Position numbers and translations under genes: made by a program. A stretch of DNA of 64,000 nt from Diphasiastrum complanatum (Eukaryota; Streptophyta; Lycopodiopsida; Lycopodiales; Lycopodiaceae). Positions 53,614-64,000 of this stretch are shown one piece after another (positions within the stretch are counted from its first letter, which is position 1; the number at the start of each line of letters is the position of its first letter). The notes under the pieces were generated by a model. It had not been told where the DNA came from and searched no databases. It saw only the letters and a list, made by a program, of their open reading frames with translations. Location: the NCBI GenBank assembly GCA_029204225.1, contig CM055092.1:27266320-27330319 (forward strand), given 5' to 3'.

Positions 53614-55680
53614 ACAGAGGATGATGAGTTTTGTCCTTTTAATTTTTATGAAAGGCACGTATTGTTGACCTAACTTTGCTTTGAAAGTTTTGCTCAGTTT
53701 GACTGTCTGCAATCGGTTTGTGTACATAACACTAAGACTGCCCGTGATGAAGTTTTGTGGGTTGTTTGCATTGGAGACGTGCCAATTCATTTTCATTTAC
53801 TTCACGAGTCAAATATCAAGATGAGTATTTCTATTTGAAATTAGGTTCTTGAGTCCAAACAACCTAAAGCATGTAAGTTGGAGGAACTCTTTGCACTGCA
53901 GGTTTGAGGAGTATTCTTTCTGATTGCTGCAGACTAATGTACAAAATTGATGACCATAAAGAAATCCAGATGAAATATGTGCCCATTTTACATTTGCATA
54001 TGGCTGTATGAATGTGAAATTCTTTCGAAGTTTTTATGAAGGGGATCCACTCCCTGGCAGTTTGCTGTAGGAGGGAGACAATTACTTTCTTATTAGCATT
54101 TTCAAACAGGTGAAGTCGCAACGCTTTAGACTCCCAAGTCATTTCATCATGTGAAGGAGATGGCTTTTTAAGGAGAACCCTATTGTTGACAACTCTGCTA
54201 TATCTATTTGACATGATTTGTAGGTTGGTAGCTTCCCACTTGCCCTTTTGTATAGCAAAGGTTAGTGCAAGTGTGGGATGCCATGTGCTTTTGAGTTGTT
54301 TTGTAGCTGGACATCATTTGGTAATGATAGGTATAGGCCTACAGTGTTATGCTTTTCAGTTCAATGCTGTATTTAGCAGTTCTGTTTGCAAGAGCAAAAG
54401 TATTTGATTTGATGAAGCTGGGCAATCATCCGTAAATGAGATGAATTGCGTAATAAATTCTGTGCTCATGTTTTAGCTTGATGAATCATAATTTGCAAGC
54501 ATAATATGATTTCTAGAGACTGTTATGGTCATCATTTCTTTTATTTTGTTACACATAGTAGATGCTATGCAAAACAACTATCAAGAATGTTGAACAAACA
54601 CTTAGGAGATGAAAATCTATAATATAGATTGTAAGTAAGCTGGTAGCTACAGTGAAATTTTTGGAGGCAGCTACAACATCACAACGTGAGATAATGCTAT
54701 GCAATTTGTTAGAAACTGTAGTTTTGTAAGGGGTTATTTTAACTTTTCTCGTTGATGTGGCATGTACAATCTTTGAAATAGGAGTTAATTTCGCCTATTT
54801 GACATGGGCCCTATTTCTGTTGGCGTCTAAGCAGCAGCCGTTCAGTCACTGATTTTCATTCAGCTAGGTGCTTTTCCATTCAGATATGTAACTGGCTGAT
54901 TAAGTATAGTTATGTTTAGTGTTTCGAAAGAGGTACTTCATGTTTTTGTTCTGCTTTGGCTAGGAAGCACTGTTGGTTCCACACAAGAGTTGTTAATATT
55001 AGACTTTAGCCTAAAAAACTTGTTTTCAGTAGGTTTTCATCACGGGCTGCTGCAGAATCCGGAAAATGAATATCTCGGAGCCTCGTGCTCCAATTTTGGG
55101 AAGGCCTAGTACATAGAATGATATGTGGTACCTATTGTGCATAATGAAAGCTAGTGCTATTGAATACCGTTGCAATATAAAAAGGATTTGTATGATTTGA
55201 AAACTTGCAAGGCAAGAAGGTTGGTTTTGTTTTTTAACGTGTTGCTGTTTTATTAAGGACTTTTTCTAATGTATCATGGATTCCTGATTTTTGTAATAAG
55301 ACTGAACAAGGCCTTACTCTCAAATCTCCTTAGAAGGTTTATTTTGAGGTTGGATGCTATATTATAGTTCTGTTTTTGAGCTGAATCTGGTCATAATCAA
55401 TTGGAGTTGGGGTAAGTTTGAAGTGTCATTATGTTTTGACACTATGAAGCTGTGTTGTAATATGTAGTTAAAGACTATAATATTATGAGACTAAAAGACT
55501 GTGAGTGTTGAGTATCAAGTATCGATTGTAGCTTTGGAACTTGTGTGCTCGAGAGAATGTTTTGGTATGACATGTGAGTGTGCCAGTCAAGAGAAGCTCG
55601 AGATTGGTGTTACACGATTCATTATTCTTAACATTGGATAGGGACTAGCCTCTAAGATAGACTTCAATCAAGATTTGTAA
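53614..55680 (+). other. PP2C 3' flank, no further gene seen
   Basis: About 2 kb of AT-rich DNA downstream of the PP2C stop. The first few hundred bases should be 3' UTR. Open frames on both strands (for example 54183-54407 and 54912-55109) show no motif. Confidence 0.5.
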
Positions 55681-56498
55681 TCAACTCTTGACTTGTATCA
55701 GTCTCTTTCTTGTGAGTGCTGTATGCTCAGCTTGCAAGTAAATTGTATATTTATAAAAGCAACATGTATGATTAGGTGTGGAATGCAACCTTGACCGTTT
55801 TGTATCAGCCTTAATTTGTCTTTGTTTGCTCCCCTTTGATGGCAATTGCATTTTAATTTCGTTTGTGTTTATTAGTAGCTTTGTTTTGTTATTACAGTGG
55901 TGTTGCAGCACTTTCTTCTGTTGAGTGGTTATTTGGTTTTGATGCACAAACAATGATCGAAGTCTCAACATAAATTTTTTCACCTGATATGCATTCTTGT
56001 TGAAACCTTGATTGTTCCCTCTACTTCTTCCTTGCATCCTTTGTGCAAATTGCTTGATCTGCATTGGGGGATATTACATGCCCAGATTTCTCATAAAGGA
56101 AACATCCAATCTGCCCTTGACTTTCCACGGCTACCGATTTACATTGGTCTTTCCTCAGCCTCTCTCCCTAAATGAGTCATCCTTGTCGCTAATACCTGAT
56201 CCACAATTCTAAGCCGTTCAAGGTAATTCTTACCATATCCATGTGATTGACGAATTCCCAACTTCTGGCAATTGGTCTTGAACTTCCTTGATCTAGGTAA
56301 GGTATTCGGTCATGGACTCACTATGCAACATTTTCATTGCATGAAATTTCTGCTTCAAACATAGAGGCCTTGTGGATGATGTCGCCTTGAATATGCTCCG
56401 AAGTGTACTCCTAGCTGAAGTCGTCAATGAGCTCACATGAGAAATCAAATTGTTATCAATTACGAAATAACTCCAGAGATGCATACACTTTGACATAA
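55681..56498 (-). pseudogene. Copia gag fragment downstream of LTR D
   Basis: 56498-56290 reads TLRSIFKATSSTRPLCLKQK, then FHAMKMLHSESMTEYL, a copia capsid (UBN2-type) segment. Further basic sequence (56064-55681) may be the gag tail. The N-terminal part of gag is short or missing. On the minus strand it comes after LTR D, as gag should after a 5' LTR, although element D's own pol lies on the other side of that LTR. Confidence 0.6.
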
Positions 56499-57157
56499 TA
56501 TTGAACACAATAAAGGATAGATTGATTCAACATAAAATTAGATGATGAGGAACACAAGACAATTGTAGATAGAAACCGCGTACTCTAAGCTATTTCTGAG
56601 TAATTGATAACTCAGTCTGAATTGCACTTATGCTGATAAGCAATAAGCGCTAATAGCAAAATTCTAGGTGAACTCTAAAGAACTAAACTAGAATGCTCAA
56701 GAGTGTTCAAGCTTGAAAGCTTGAGAGAGTTACTACAATACTTGATTCAATAACCTAAATGATTGTTTGAATTGTAATAGAAGTATGATCAGCTATTTAT
56801 ACTAAGTAGAATGCAACACGTCTAGTAGTAGGACAACTAATTAGGTCATAGATCATAATGGCCAGTTGGCCATAGTGAGTTGACATCCATCCAATTAGTA
56901 CTTCCTGGAAATTTACTTGCTAAACGATTAGGGCAAGCATGTAACTTCATTTCAAGTGGAACAATAAACTGTCTTTTATTTAATAAGATTCGTCGATAAA
57001 GATTATCAGATGATGTTCGATATGTTGGAGCCACCTGTGAGTGATTCCTGAGTATTCATGCAGATTGTGTAAAAACACGAAGGAAATTGCAGAACTGGAT
57101 AATAAGTGAATGAAGATTAAAGATCGATTGTTCAGTCAGTAGGAGAATTATCTAATA
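56499..57157 (-). repeat. LTR of copia element D
   Basis: Preceded on the minus strand by the purine tract AAGGGGGAG (about 57158-57166), it starts TATTAGATAATTC and ends near TTCAATA. The primer-site position after it (ATTATGTCAAAG) is a degenerate match to the Met-tRNA site. TATT...AATA ends would be non-canonical. Its 3' part (56499-56600) is homologous to 14094-14195. Confidence 0.55.
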
Positions 57158-59203
57158 CTCCCCCTTAATCTAAATCCATGAATGCTTTGACCTTCAAACT
57201 TAGTTTTGCACAAAATTTTCTATGTGCATCCAAGGTTAATGCTCTAGTAAAGATATCTGCCATCATATCTTGCGTTCGACAATACTGCAAGTCAACCTCT
57301 TTGTCGGGAACCTTGCTTCTGACATAGTGATACTAAAGCAATGGCGCTTTGATTATCACAAAATAGAATTGTCGGAGCATATTTAGACTGATATGTGAAC
57401 GTAAGTTTCTCAACCATATTGCTTCCTTTGTAGTTTGAGAGGCTACGATATACTTTAATTCAGTGGAAGATAGAGTTATCGAAGTTTGCATGTGATTGTT
57501 CCATGAAATAGGATCATTGTTGAGGAAGAATGTAAATCAGGAAGTGTACTTACGAGTGTCTACATCTCTTGTCCAACTTGCATCTTAATAAACACTGAGA
57601 AAATTGAGTTTGTCGTTGTCGACTGTTTCATAACAAATGCAAAAGTCCATAGTAGCCCAAAGACATCTCTGACTATAATAAGAGCCTTCCAATGTGTTAC
57701 ACCATGATTGGTCATAAACTGACTTAAGGAACTCACTACAAAAGCTATGTTTGGTTTGGTATAGATAATCGCGTACATAAGAGATCCCATTATTGAATGA
57801 TAAGGAGGTTCACGCATCTGCTCTTTCTATTCGATTGTTTGGGGACATTGGTCCTTCGACATCTTGAGTCCTAGATCCATTGGTGGGAGAGCTAATTTGC
57901 AATTCATCAAATTATATCTGATTAGGACATTTTGAATGTATTAATGTAAATCAACTTCTGCTTTCTATCTCTTTGGAGTTGAATACCTAGATAGTAATGA
58001 GCTTCAATAAGAGATGAATACCCTTTATCCATAGCTTCTTTCTATCGGGCTGTCTAAGTGCCTCTTCAACAGTCGTCTACTCTTGAACAAGATAGGCTGC
58101 AGACTCGTCAATATACCTGATAGGTGGTCTGTTGACTCTTGTCAATCTTCTGGGTAATGTTCAAAATTGATAATCTTCATCATGCTGTAGTTGTTGAACT
58201 GCAACATCATCATCTTTTGATTCACTATTGATAAGCTGTTCGTCAGGAGTAGACGAGCTTGGACCTTCAATAGGAATAGTCGACTTTGGAACTTGAAAGT
58301 TCGATGTTTCGGAAGAGTCCGGGAGTTCGACTATATGAGCTATGCCTTCACCTTTGAGGTTGATAAACTGATCTTTGATGAAGATGACATCCCGGCTAGT
58401 GAATATCTTCAAATCGACAGGATCATACAACTTATAAGCTTGATCTAAAGTAGTGTCACTGATGAAAATACTCTGGAAGTCGAGTTTCTTCTTGAGATTA
58501 TGCAGAATTTGCGCATAAGCGATATATCCAAAAACTCGTAAGTTCGATAAAAAAAGTTTGGAGCCTGTCCAAATTTCATAAGGCGTTTTTTTTTATAGAC
58601 CTTTAGTAGGATATCGGTTCTGAATATAAGTTGCAGTTGAAACTGCTTTAGCCCAGAAGGACTCCAGAAGTGTCGCATGTGCTAGCATGCACTTTGCCGA
58701 TTCGACTAAGGTTCCGTTCTTTCTCTCAACAAGACCATTCGATTGAGGCGAATAGGAGGTAATGTATTGTTGCTCAATGTCGTTGCTAAGGCAATACTCC
58801 TTGAATTCGGTAGAGATATATTCTCCCCCGTTGTTGGACCTCAGTGCTTTAATTCTTTTACCAGTTTGATTTTTTACATGCTCTTTGAATTGTCGAAACT
58901 TGTTGAAAGCCTCCGATTTCTGCTTAATGAAATAAACAGCTGTTCTTCTCGAATATTCATCAATAAAGGTAATAAAATACTTTGCATCAAGCAACGATGG
59001 AGTTTGCATTGGACCACATATATCTGAATGAACATGTCTAAAAAATCTTTTGCTGCATGCATATGACTTGATCTAAAGGGAATCCTAGTATGCTTTCTAA
59101 GGATGCATCTATGACAGACAGGGAGGTCGACTTTGTCGGATGGATAGTCGAGATCAAGTGCTAGGGATTGCTTAGACATGTATGAAACAAATGTATGATT
59201 CAA
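57158..59203 (-). pseudogene. Copia element D: integrase, linker, RNase H
   Basis: Minus-strand pieces: 59203-58874 (CHRCILRKHTRIPFRSSHMH: zinc region), 59009-58593 (KYFITFIDEYSRRTAVYFIK, RSNNGGEYISTEF, NGLVERKNGTLVESAKCMLA: integrase core), 58430-58161 (IFTSRDVIFIKDQFINLKGE: integrase tail), 57817-57560 (GSLMYAIIYTKPNIAFVVSS: start of RNase H region) and the RNase H end near 57250-57170 (MADIFTRALTLDAHRKFCAK). The second catalytic Asp of integrase is Asn. RT is largely deleted. Confidence 0.85.
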
Positions 59204-61619
59204 GTGTCCTAAACGATGATGCTATGGTAATGCTTTTTTTTGACAAGAACAGAGGTTTTCAAGGCTTGACTAGTATTAAAAAAACAATGTGCCAATCTAT
59301 ATAAGCATCCATGCCTCTTGCCGAGTGCAAGCTTCAAGCCATTGCACTCACTGTTGATATTAATCAGAGTGCAATTTTTGTCTCTCTACTGTATTGTTCA
59401 TTTGCGCAATTCTGTATGAATCATTCTTCTTGAATATTTCTGCTGCTAACTGTTGCGTTTCCGTTCCTACACGCCTATGCTCAAAGCTTTGAGCTTCCGC
59501 TGCCGGTCATCCTCACGTTTTACGACAAGTGCACCAAACAAAGTCAAAGAAATTTCTCATAGTGTGTGGGAATTGGTCATGTAAAGCCTGATATAGGTAG
59601 TTGTTCGCTTATCATTCATTTTTCACTTAGGCAATTGGATTGGATAGTAGTAATTCAATGCCACTAAATATTCTCCAAAGGCCTTTTTCAGTAATTAAAA
59701 GCATCATCTTGACTTGTCGGTTGTGAAAATCTTCACCTTCAAACCTGTCTATATGGAACAAAAATGGATTTTTTAAGTAACCGTTTTAATGCATTGCTTT
59801 GGAAGTAGCTCTCTTGTTCTAAAGAAAACTTAGGCTAGTGAGTAGAGTATGTGATATTCTCTAAAGATTTGAAGTACATTCGCTTAAGAGCCTAACAAAC
59901 ATTTTCAATACTATTTTTTTCATTTTCTAATGTGAAATAAATCTGAGCTTAACAAAAACAGGTGAGTAATTTGGACAATGCTACACAACATAGCCACCTA
60001 ACCTGAATAAACATGGTTAAAAAGTGAAAATAATTTGAAAAAAAAAGAAGTTGGCAAGGCAATAGTAATTATTTTACTCAAGTAGACATAGGACCATAAC
60101 AGGTATTATTGAACTTTTTTAAAAGGCCTCAACTTTACTTTCTATCATACACATAATTTACATAGTGCAACAAAAGCTTGGAATGGACTTGTGTGAGGAG
60201 ACTTGATAGTACTATTTGTCAAGTCATAAAACATGAATCTATTGAAATACTAAATCAAAAGAGACTAGAATATGTCAAGTCAAAAAGCTAGTTATAGACC
60301 AAATATTGTGTGGATATTGAAGAATGAATTTTTTTTAATAAATGAAATGAAATTATATGTGATGAAAATCGATTGATTTCATGGCTAATGCACATGGTTA
60401 GTCAAGCTTGAATAACATTCAACCCAATAGAAACAAATTTCAATGTCTAGAAAACAAAATGAAATTATACGTGATGAAGATTGCATTGATTTTATGGATT
60501 ATGCATACAATTAGTGAAGCTTGGGTAATAGTCAACCCAAAGATATACAAGATATCTACTTTGAATGCACACAAAATCAACTCAAGTTTTATGGATGTTT
60601 AATAGTTTCACTTTATTGGACTTGTAAAAGGGTATTAAAAGGACAAACAACCAACTATATAATGGTCATTATAAAATCTTGAATTTTTTTATACACTAGT
60701 GAGTTATCAAGTAGCCCAATTGAAAAGAATTTTGAAAAGACAACCAACCAAATAATCATCTAAGGTTCACTAAAACATCTCACATGCTTACAAAAACTAG
60801 TAAATTATCATTATCCTTTTAAGACCACTTGTATATGAAACTAATTTTTGTTCTAGATTCAGTATAACACCCAAAAAAACTAGTTGTGTAAGTAGAACTC
60901 AAACTTCACAATATAAAATATAGTGAAATCTATATTCATCTAAAGGAAAAGAAGAAAGTTAGTAAATAAATGTAGTCTGAATATTTCTTTATATAAGACC
61001 TATGAAAATACCCTTTACATATAGATACAAAATATGTGAAATGTGTTGTGGTCCCTTGTAACGGAATGATATATTTTGATTGTGATCTTATAAAGAATGA
61101 ACTTCACTTTTCACATGTCTTGAAAAAAGGAGAAAGGCATTGCCATTCCATTAGTGAGTTGCTCTTATAATTATGAATTTGGTATCAACTAATTAGATCA
61201 AGTTTTGCTAGTAATAAGCAAATTTGTATCTCCACAACAATGCCAAGTAATGTGTAAAAGTAACAAACACATCAATATGAAATCTAATTGACACACACAT
61301 ATTGTAGGGTGAGATTTTATTGATCGTTCAAAATTATAGTTTAGTGTAAATGTCTACTTTAGTCATACTTATAATTTTGTAACTTTGAGTAAAGCTGAAA
61401 CAATGTTCGACTTTTTACTCATGATATGGACAAAATTAGAGTCACCTAACTTGGCAATGACTACTTGTTGTGACATAAATAACAACTGAGAGTATGTGTA
61501 GACACCTGTAGTTCCCACAATAATATCCATGTTCTAACACGGTTGTTGTTGTAGATGGATGCAGGTGAGCATATTCTCCTCAACTCGGAGCTTTTGTTGG
61601 TTGTTAGGTTTGGTCAATA
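59204..61619. other. AT-rich DNA with a diverged repeat pair
   Basis: About 2.4 kb with no gene or transposon protein recognised. About 60346-60427 and 60458-60541 are diverged direct copies (AATGAAATTATATGTGATGA and AATGAAATTATACGTGATGA) at 112-bp spacing. Confidence 0.45.
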
Positions 61620-62293
61620 TGATATGTTTGATTGTGATGACTCTATACGAATTTGATTTACTTTAATATTCATATGTTTGGTATTGTGGTGATAATGTGC
61701 AGCTTTGTTTAGATTTGTTAGGTTCAAAAACACACACACCACTCATGTGTTGGAGAGGATTCCCCTCAAAAATCCAACCATACTTGGCTAGATTTGCCTT
61801 GTAACATTTCACCAACAGTATTGGGTCTTTAGTGTTTCAAAGTTACTATTGACATTACTATCTTACATGGGTTTGTACTTTGTCTTTCATTATCGTATCC
61901 CTTACTACACTATTGTGTGTATTGGACAAGGTAATTTCATTGACAAGTTTCAAATATGTGATTTTCTAACCATACAGCCTCCTACATTATGGTTGTATGC
62001 CTTGAGAAATGCTTCTCAGGCAGTTATGTCACTGCTAGACTGGGGTAAAGTTCGGCTAGTATTATGAACTAGTTCGGAATTTGGCTGGGAAAAACTATTA
62101 TTATATCTTGAGTGTTTATCTCGGTTCTACAATGCTATTGAAAAATCTTAATACATGTTTGATGGCATCATCTTTGAGAAAACATGGTTGTCTTTTGACT
62201 ATGATGACACGACACTATACGAATTTGATTGACTATAAGATTTGTATGTGTTGTATTGTGGCAATTATGTTCAGTTTTGTTTAGATTTGTTAG

Positions 62294-62386
<93 letters not shown>

Positions 62387-62850
62387 ACTCTTGTGCTGGA
62401 GAAGATTCCTCTTAAATATCCAACCATACTTGGCTAGATTGGCCTAGTAACATTTCACCATCAATACTGGTTTGTCAATGTGTCAAATTTACACAGGACA
62501 TTACTATCCTACACTGGTATGCACTTTATCTTTTATTGTTTTGTCCCTTACTACATGAGGCATTGTAATCGGTATTGGACAAATTAAGGTCATTGACAAG
62601 TTTCAATTACTTGGTTTTATAACCATACGACTTGCTTACATTATGATTATACGACTTTTCCTTCTCATGCAGTTATGTTACTTCTAGACTGGTGTAAAAT
62701 TTGGCATGTATTGCGGACTAGTTCAAAAGTAGGCTTGGATAAACTATTTTCATGTCCTGATTGTTTATCTCAATTCTAGGATGCTGTTTAGAAATCTCAA
62801 GATATACTTGACATTATGTTCTTGAGAAAATGTAAGTATTTGTTGACATT
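61620..62850. repeat. Direct duplication of about 0.6 kb
   Basis: About 61620-62205 and 62205-62850 align along their lengths: shared ACTATACGAATTTGATT/CTCTATACGAATTTGATT, TTTAGATTTGTTAGG, CCAACCATACTTGGCTAGAT, AACATTTCACCA and AACCATAC...ACATTATG. The second copy is longer mainly because a short CA tract in copy one became (CA)45 in copy two. No protein is recognised in it. Confidence 0.8.
62296..62385. repeat. (AC)45 microsatellite
   Basis: An uninterrupted 90-bp AC run inside the second copy of the 0.6-kb duplication; the first copy has only a few CA units at the matching place (about 61730-61740). Confidence 0.98.
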
Positions 62851-62989
62851 CCTGAATGGAAATACGGACTCCTTTCTTAAAAGTGCTTAGATGTGCATCA
62901 TTCTTTGAAAGTCACCACAAATAAAGACAATCCACCAAGCAATAGTAGTAGCATTGCTAGTTTGACAAACATCACAAGCAACGATGTTC

Positions 62990-63176
62990 TATTTAAACGT
63001 TTGCCTAGAAATTTTCTTCTACAACTAGTGGTGGTGAAAATAAAAACAGATACATTTTTGCTTTCCTCTCTTTGCTCACGGCAGTAGGAGTATTCGAGAT
63101 GGTGCAGCTGGGATTTTTTATGGTGGGTCACACTCATGAAGATGTGGACGACATGTTTGGAAATTTTTCTGTGTAA
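62990..63176 (+). pseudogene. DUF7869-like transposon protein fragment
   Basis: The plus frame 63033-63176 reads GENKNRYIFAFLSLLTAVGV, FEMVQLGFFMVGHTHEDVDD, MFGNFSV. The ENKNRY...F..L and VGHTHEDVD..F pattern matches the conserved core of DUF7869, found in plant transposon-derived proteins (family recall). A segment just upstream in another frame (LPRNFLLQLV) probably belongs to it. Short and frameshifted, so a remnant. Confidence 0.6.
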
Positions 63177-63640
63177 GAACAAAATGTGTTTTCACATTGC
63201 CACATTTAATGGAGTGCTTTCAAAATTGCACAAAAAAACATCCAGTGCCTTATTTGGTGCAAGAAGTGTTAAAATTGAAAAACAATCCATATTGATTTCT
63301 TGGCTTGCTACAAATGTTGTACCATGCAATTACGTAGCTCATTAATGCAAAATGCCAAGTTTGGCCTACATAGAATTCGAGCTACATGGTTATGTATTGT
63401 CTAGTTTTATAAATGCAACTTGCATATAGTTTGTAGACATAGAATTAGCATGATTATGCTTGTAGAAACTCGTGGCAACTCACATGCATTAATTGTAAGT
63501 GATCCATAGTGACATGCAAGGCATGCACAAAGTTTATTGGACACATGCATGATGATTTGGACATTTCTAGTTAGAACTAGTACACTTGTAAAAAGCTGGT
63601 AGAATTTCATGCATGACAAGTGACAAATGTCACATAGACT
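63177..63640. other. AT-rich DNA, nothing recognised
   Basis: Downstream of the DUF7869-like fragment; it may still belong to the same dead transposon. No motif seen. Confidence 0.3.
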
Positions 63641-64000
63641 CTAGATGTCATTTTAGATGTCATTTTGGAATGGATAGATATGGTTCTACCTCGAGCTACC
63701 TCAATCTCCATAAATATGTGTAGCTCTCCACACAATCAATGATGAAGAACCAAAGTTTTGTAGCTATCTCATGCCATTTTGGATCTAAACAAATATTGCT
63801 TGTTATCTCTCTAGCTCTCTCTCTCTCTCTCTCTAACTCGTGTTGAGGCTAATGAATATACATTGAAATCTTGTATTTTTTCATTCTTTGATCATTGCTA
63901 TTATATTCTGTTGATTAGCATGCTAGATTGTGGATTAGCCATTTCTTCTGAACTAGATTTTGTTGATCAATCTAGAATCAGGTTATAGTGCCAATCACAA
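63641..64000 (+). repeat. Partial LTR-like sequence at the window edge
   Basis: Contains a (CT)n run at about 63812-63833 and then TTAGCATGCTAGATTGTGGATTAGCC (split here as TTAGCATGCTAGATTG and GGATTAGCC), matching about 2340-2375 of the family F LTR region. It is cut by the end of the window, so its type cannot be settled. Confidence 0.4.

Noticed and set aside
62168-62447. Cys-Val and Thr-His repeat frames over (AC)n
   Set aside because: Microsatellite artefacts.

Overview
This is a repeat-dense piece of a large land-plant nuclear genome. The evidence is two intron-containing plant genes with GT-AG introns, a lack of bacterial gene organisation, and wall-to-wall decayed plant transposons: Ty1/copia LTR retrotransposons, a LINE, and hAT-, MULE- and DUF7869-type fragments. 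The very long, transposon-filled introns suggest a big, slowly purged genome (a fern, lycophyte or gymnosperm is plausible); this is inference and the sequence alone does not fix the lineage.

Layout. 1-25.7 kb is almost entirely retrotransposon graveyard. A nearly complete copia element (A, 5257-11269, minus strand) sits inside the RNase H domain of a second copia element (B, about 4049-16993, minus strand). B also carries a MULE-like DNA transposon between its gag and protease, and an RNase H piece misplaced inside its RT. Fragments of other copia elements follow at 22.4-24.3 kb (C) and 25.4 kb. LTRs and UTRs of the B/C family and its neighbours are peppered with a CACATGTG/CACACGTGTG palindrome. 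18.4-18.9 kb holds four hairpins plus a 39-bp minisatellite.

28.5-42.4 kb is one host gene on the minus strand: LSM1, the decapping-activator Sm-like protein. Its 127-codon reading frame can be rebuilt completely from five exons. Intron 1 is about 9.7 kb and holds a LINE, a hAT pseudogene, microsatellites and a SINE-like sequence; intron 3 is about 3.2 kb. A palindromic double G-box lies about 0.8 kb upstream of its start codon.

43.6-51.3 kb holds short tandem duplications, a 1.3-kb G-poor CACTTA array and copia remnants (E). 51.4-53.6 kb is the second host gene, on the plus strand: a group-F type PP2C phosphatase in four coding exons (278 residues), with a GC-rich, G-quadruplex-prone leader. 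LSM1 and the PP2C point away from each other.

55.6-59.2 kb holds a further copia element (D) whose LTR lies between the end of pol and the gag of what looks like a second copy. 59.2-64 kb is AT-rich repeat, including a roughly 0.6-kb direct duplication with (CA)45, a DUF7869-type transposon fragment and a partial LTR at the window edge. No RNA genes or CRISPR were found. All ORFs other than LSM1 and the PP2C look like transposon remains or unsupported open frames.
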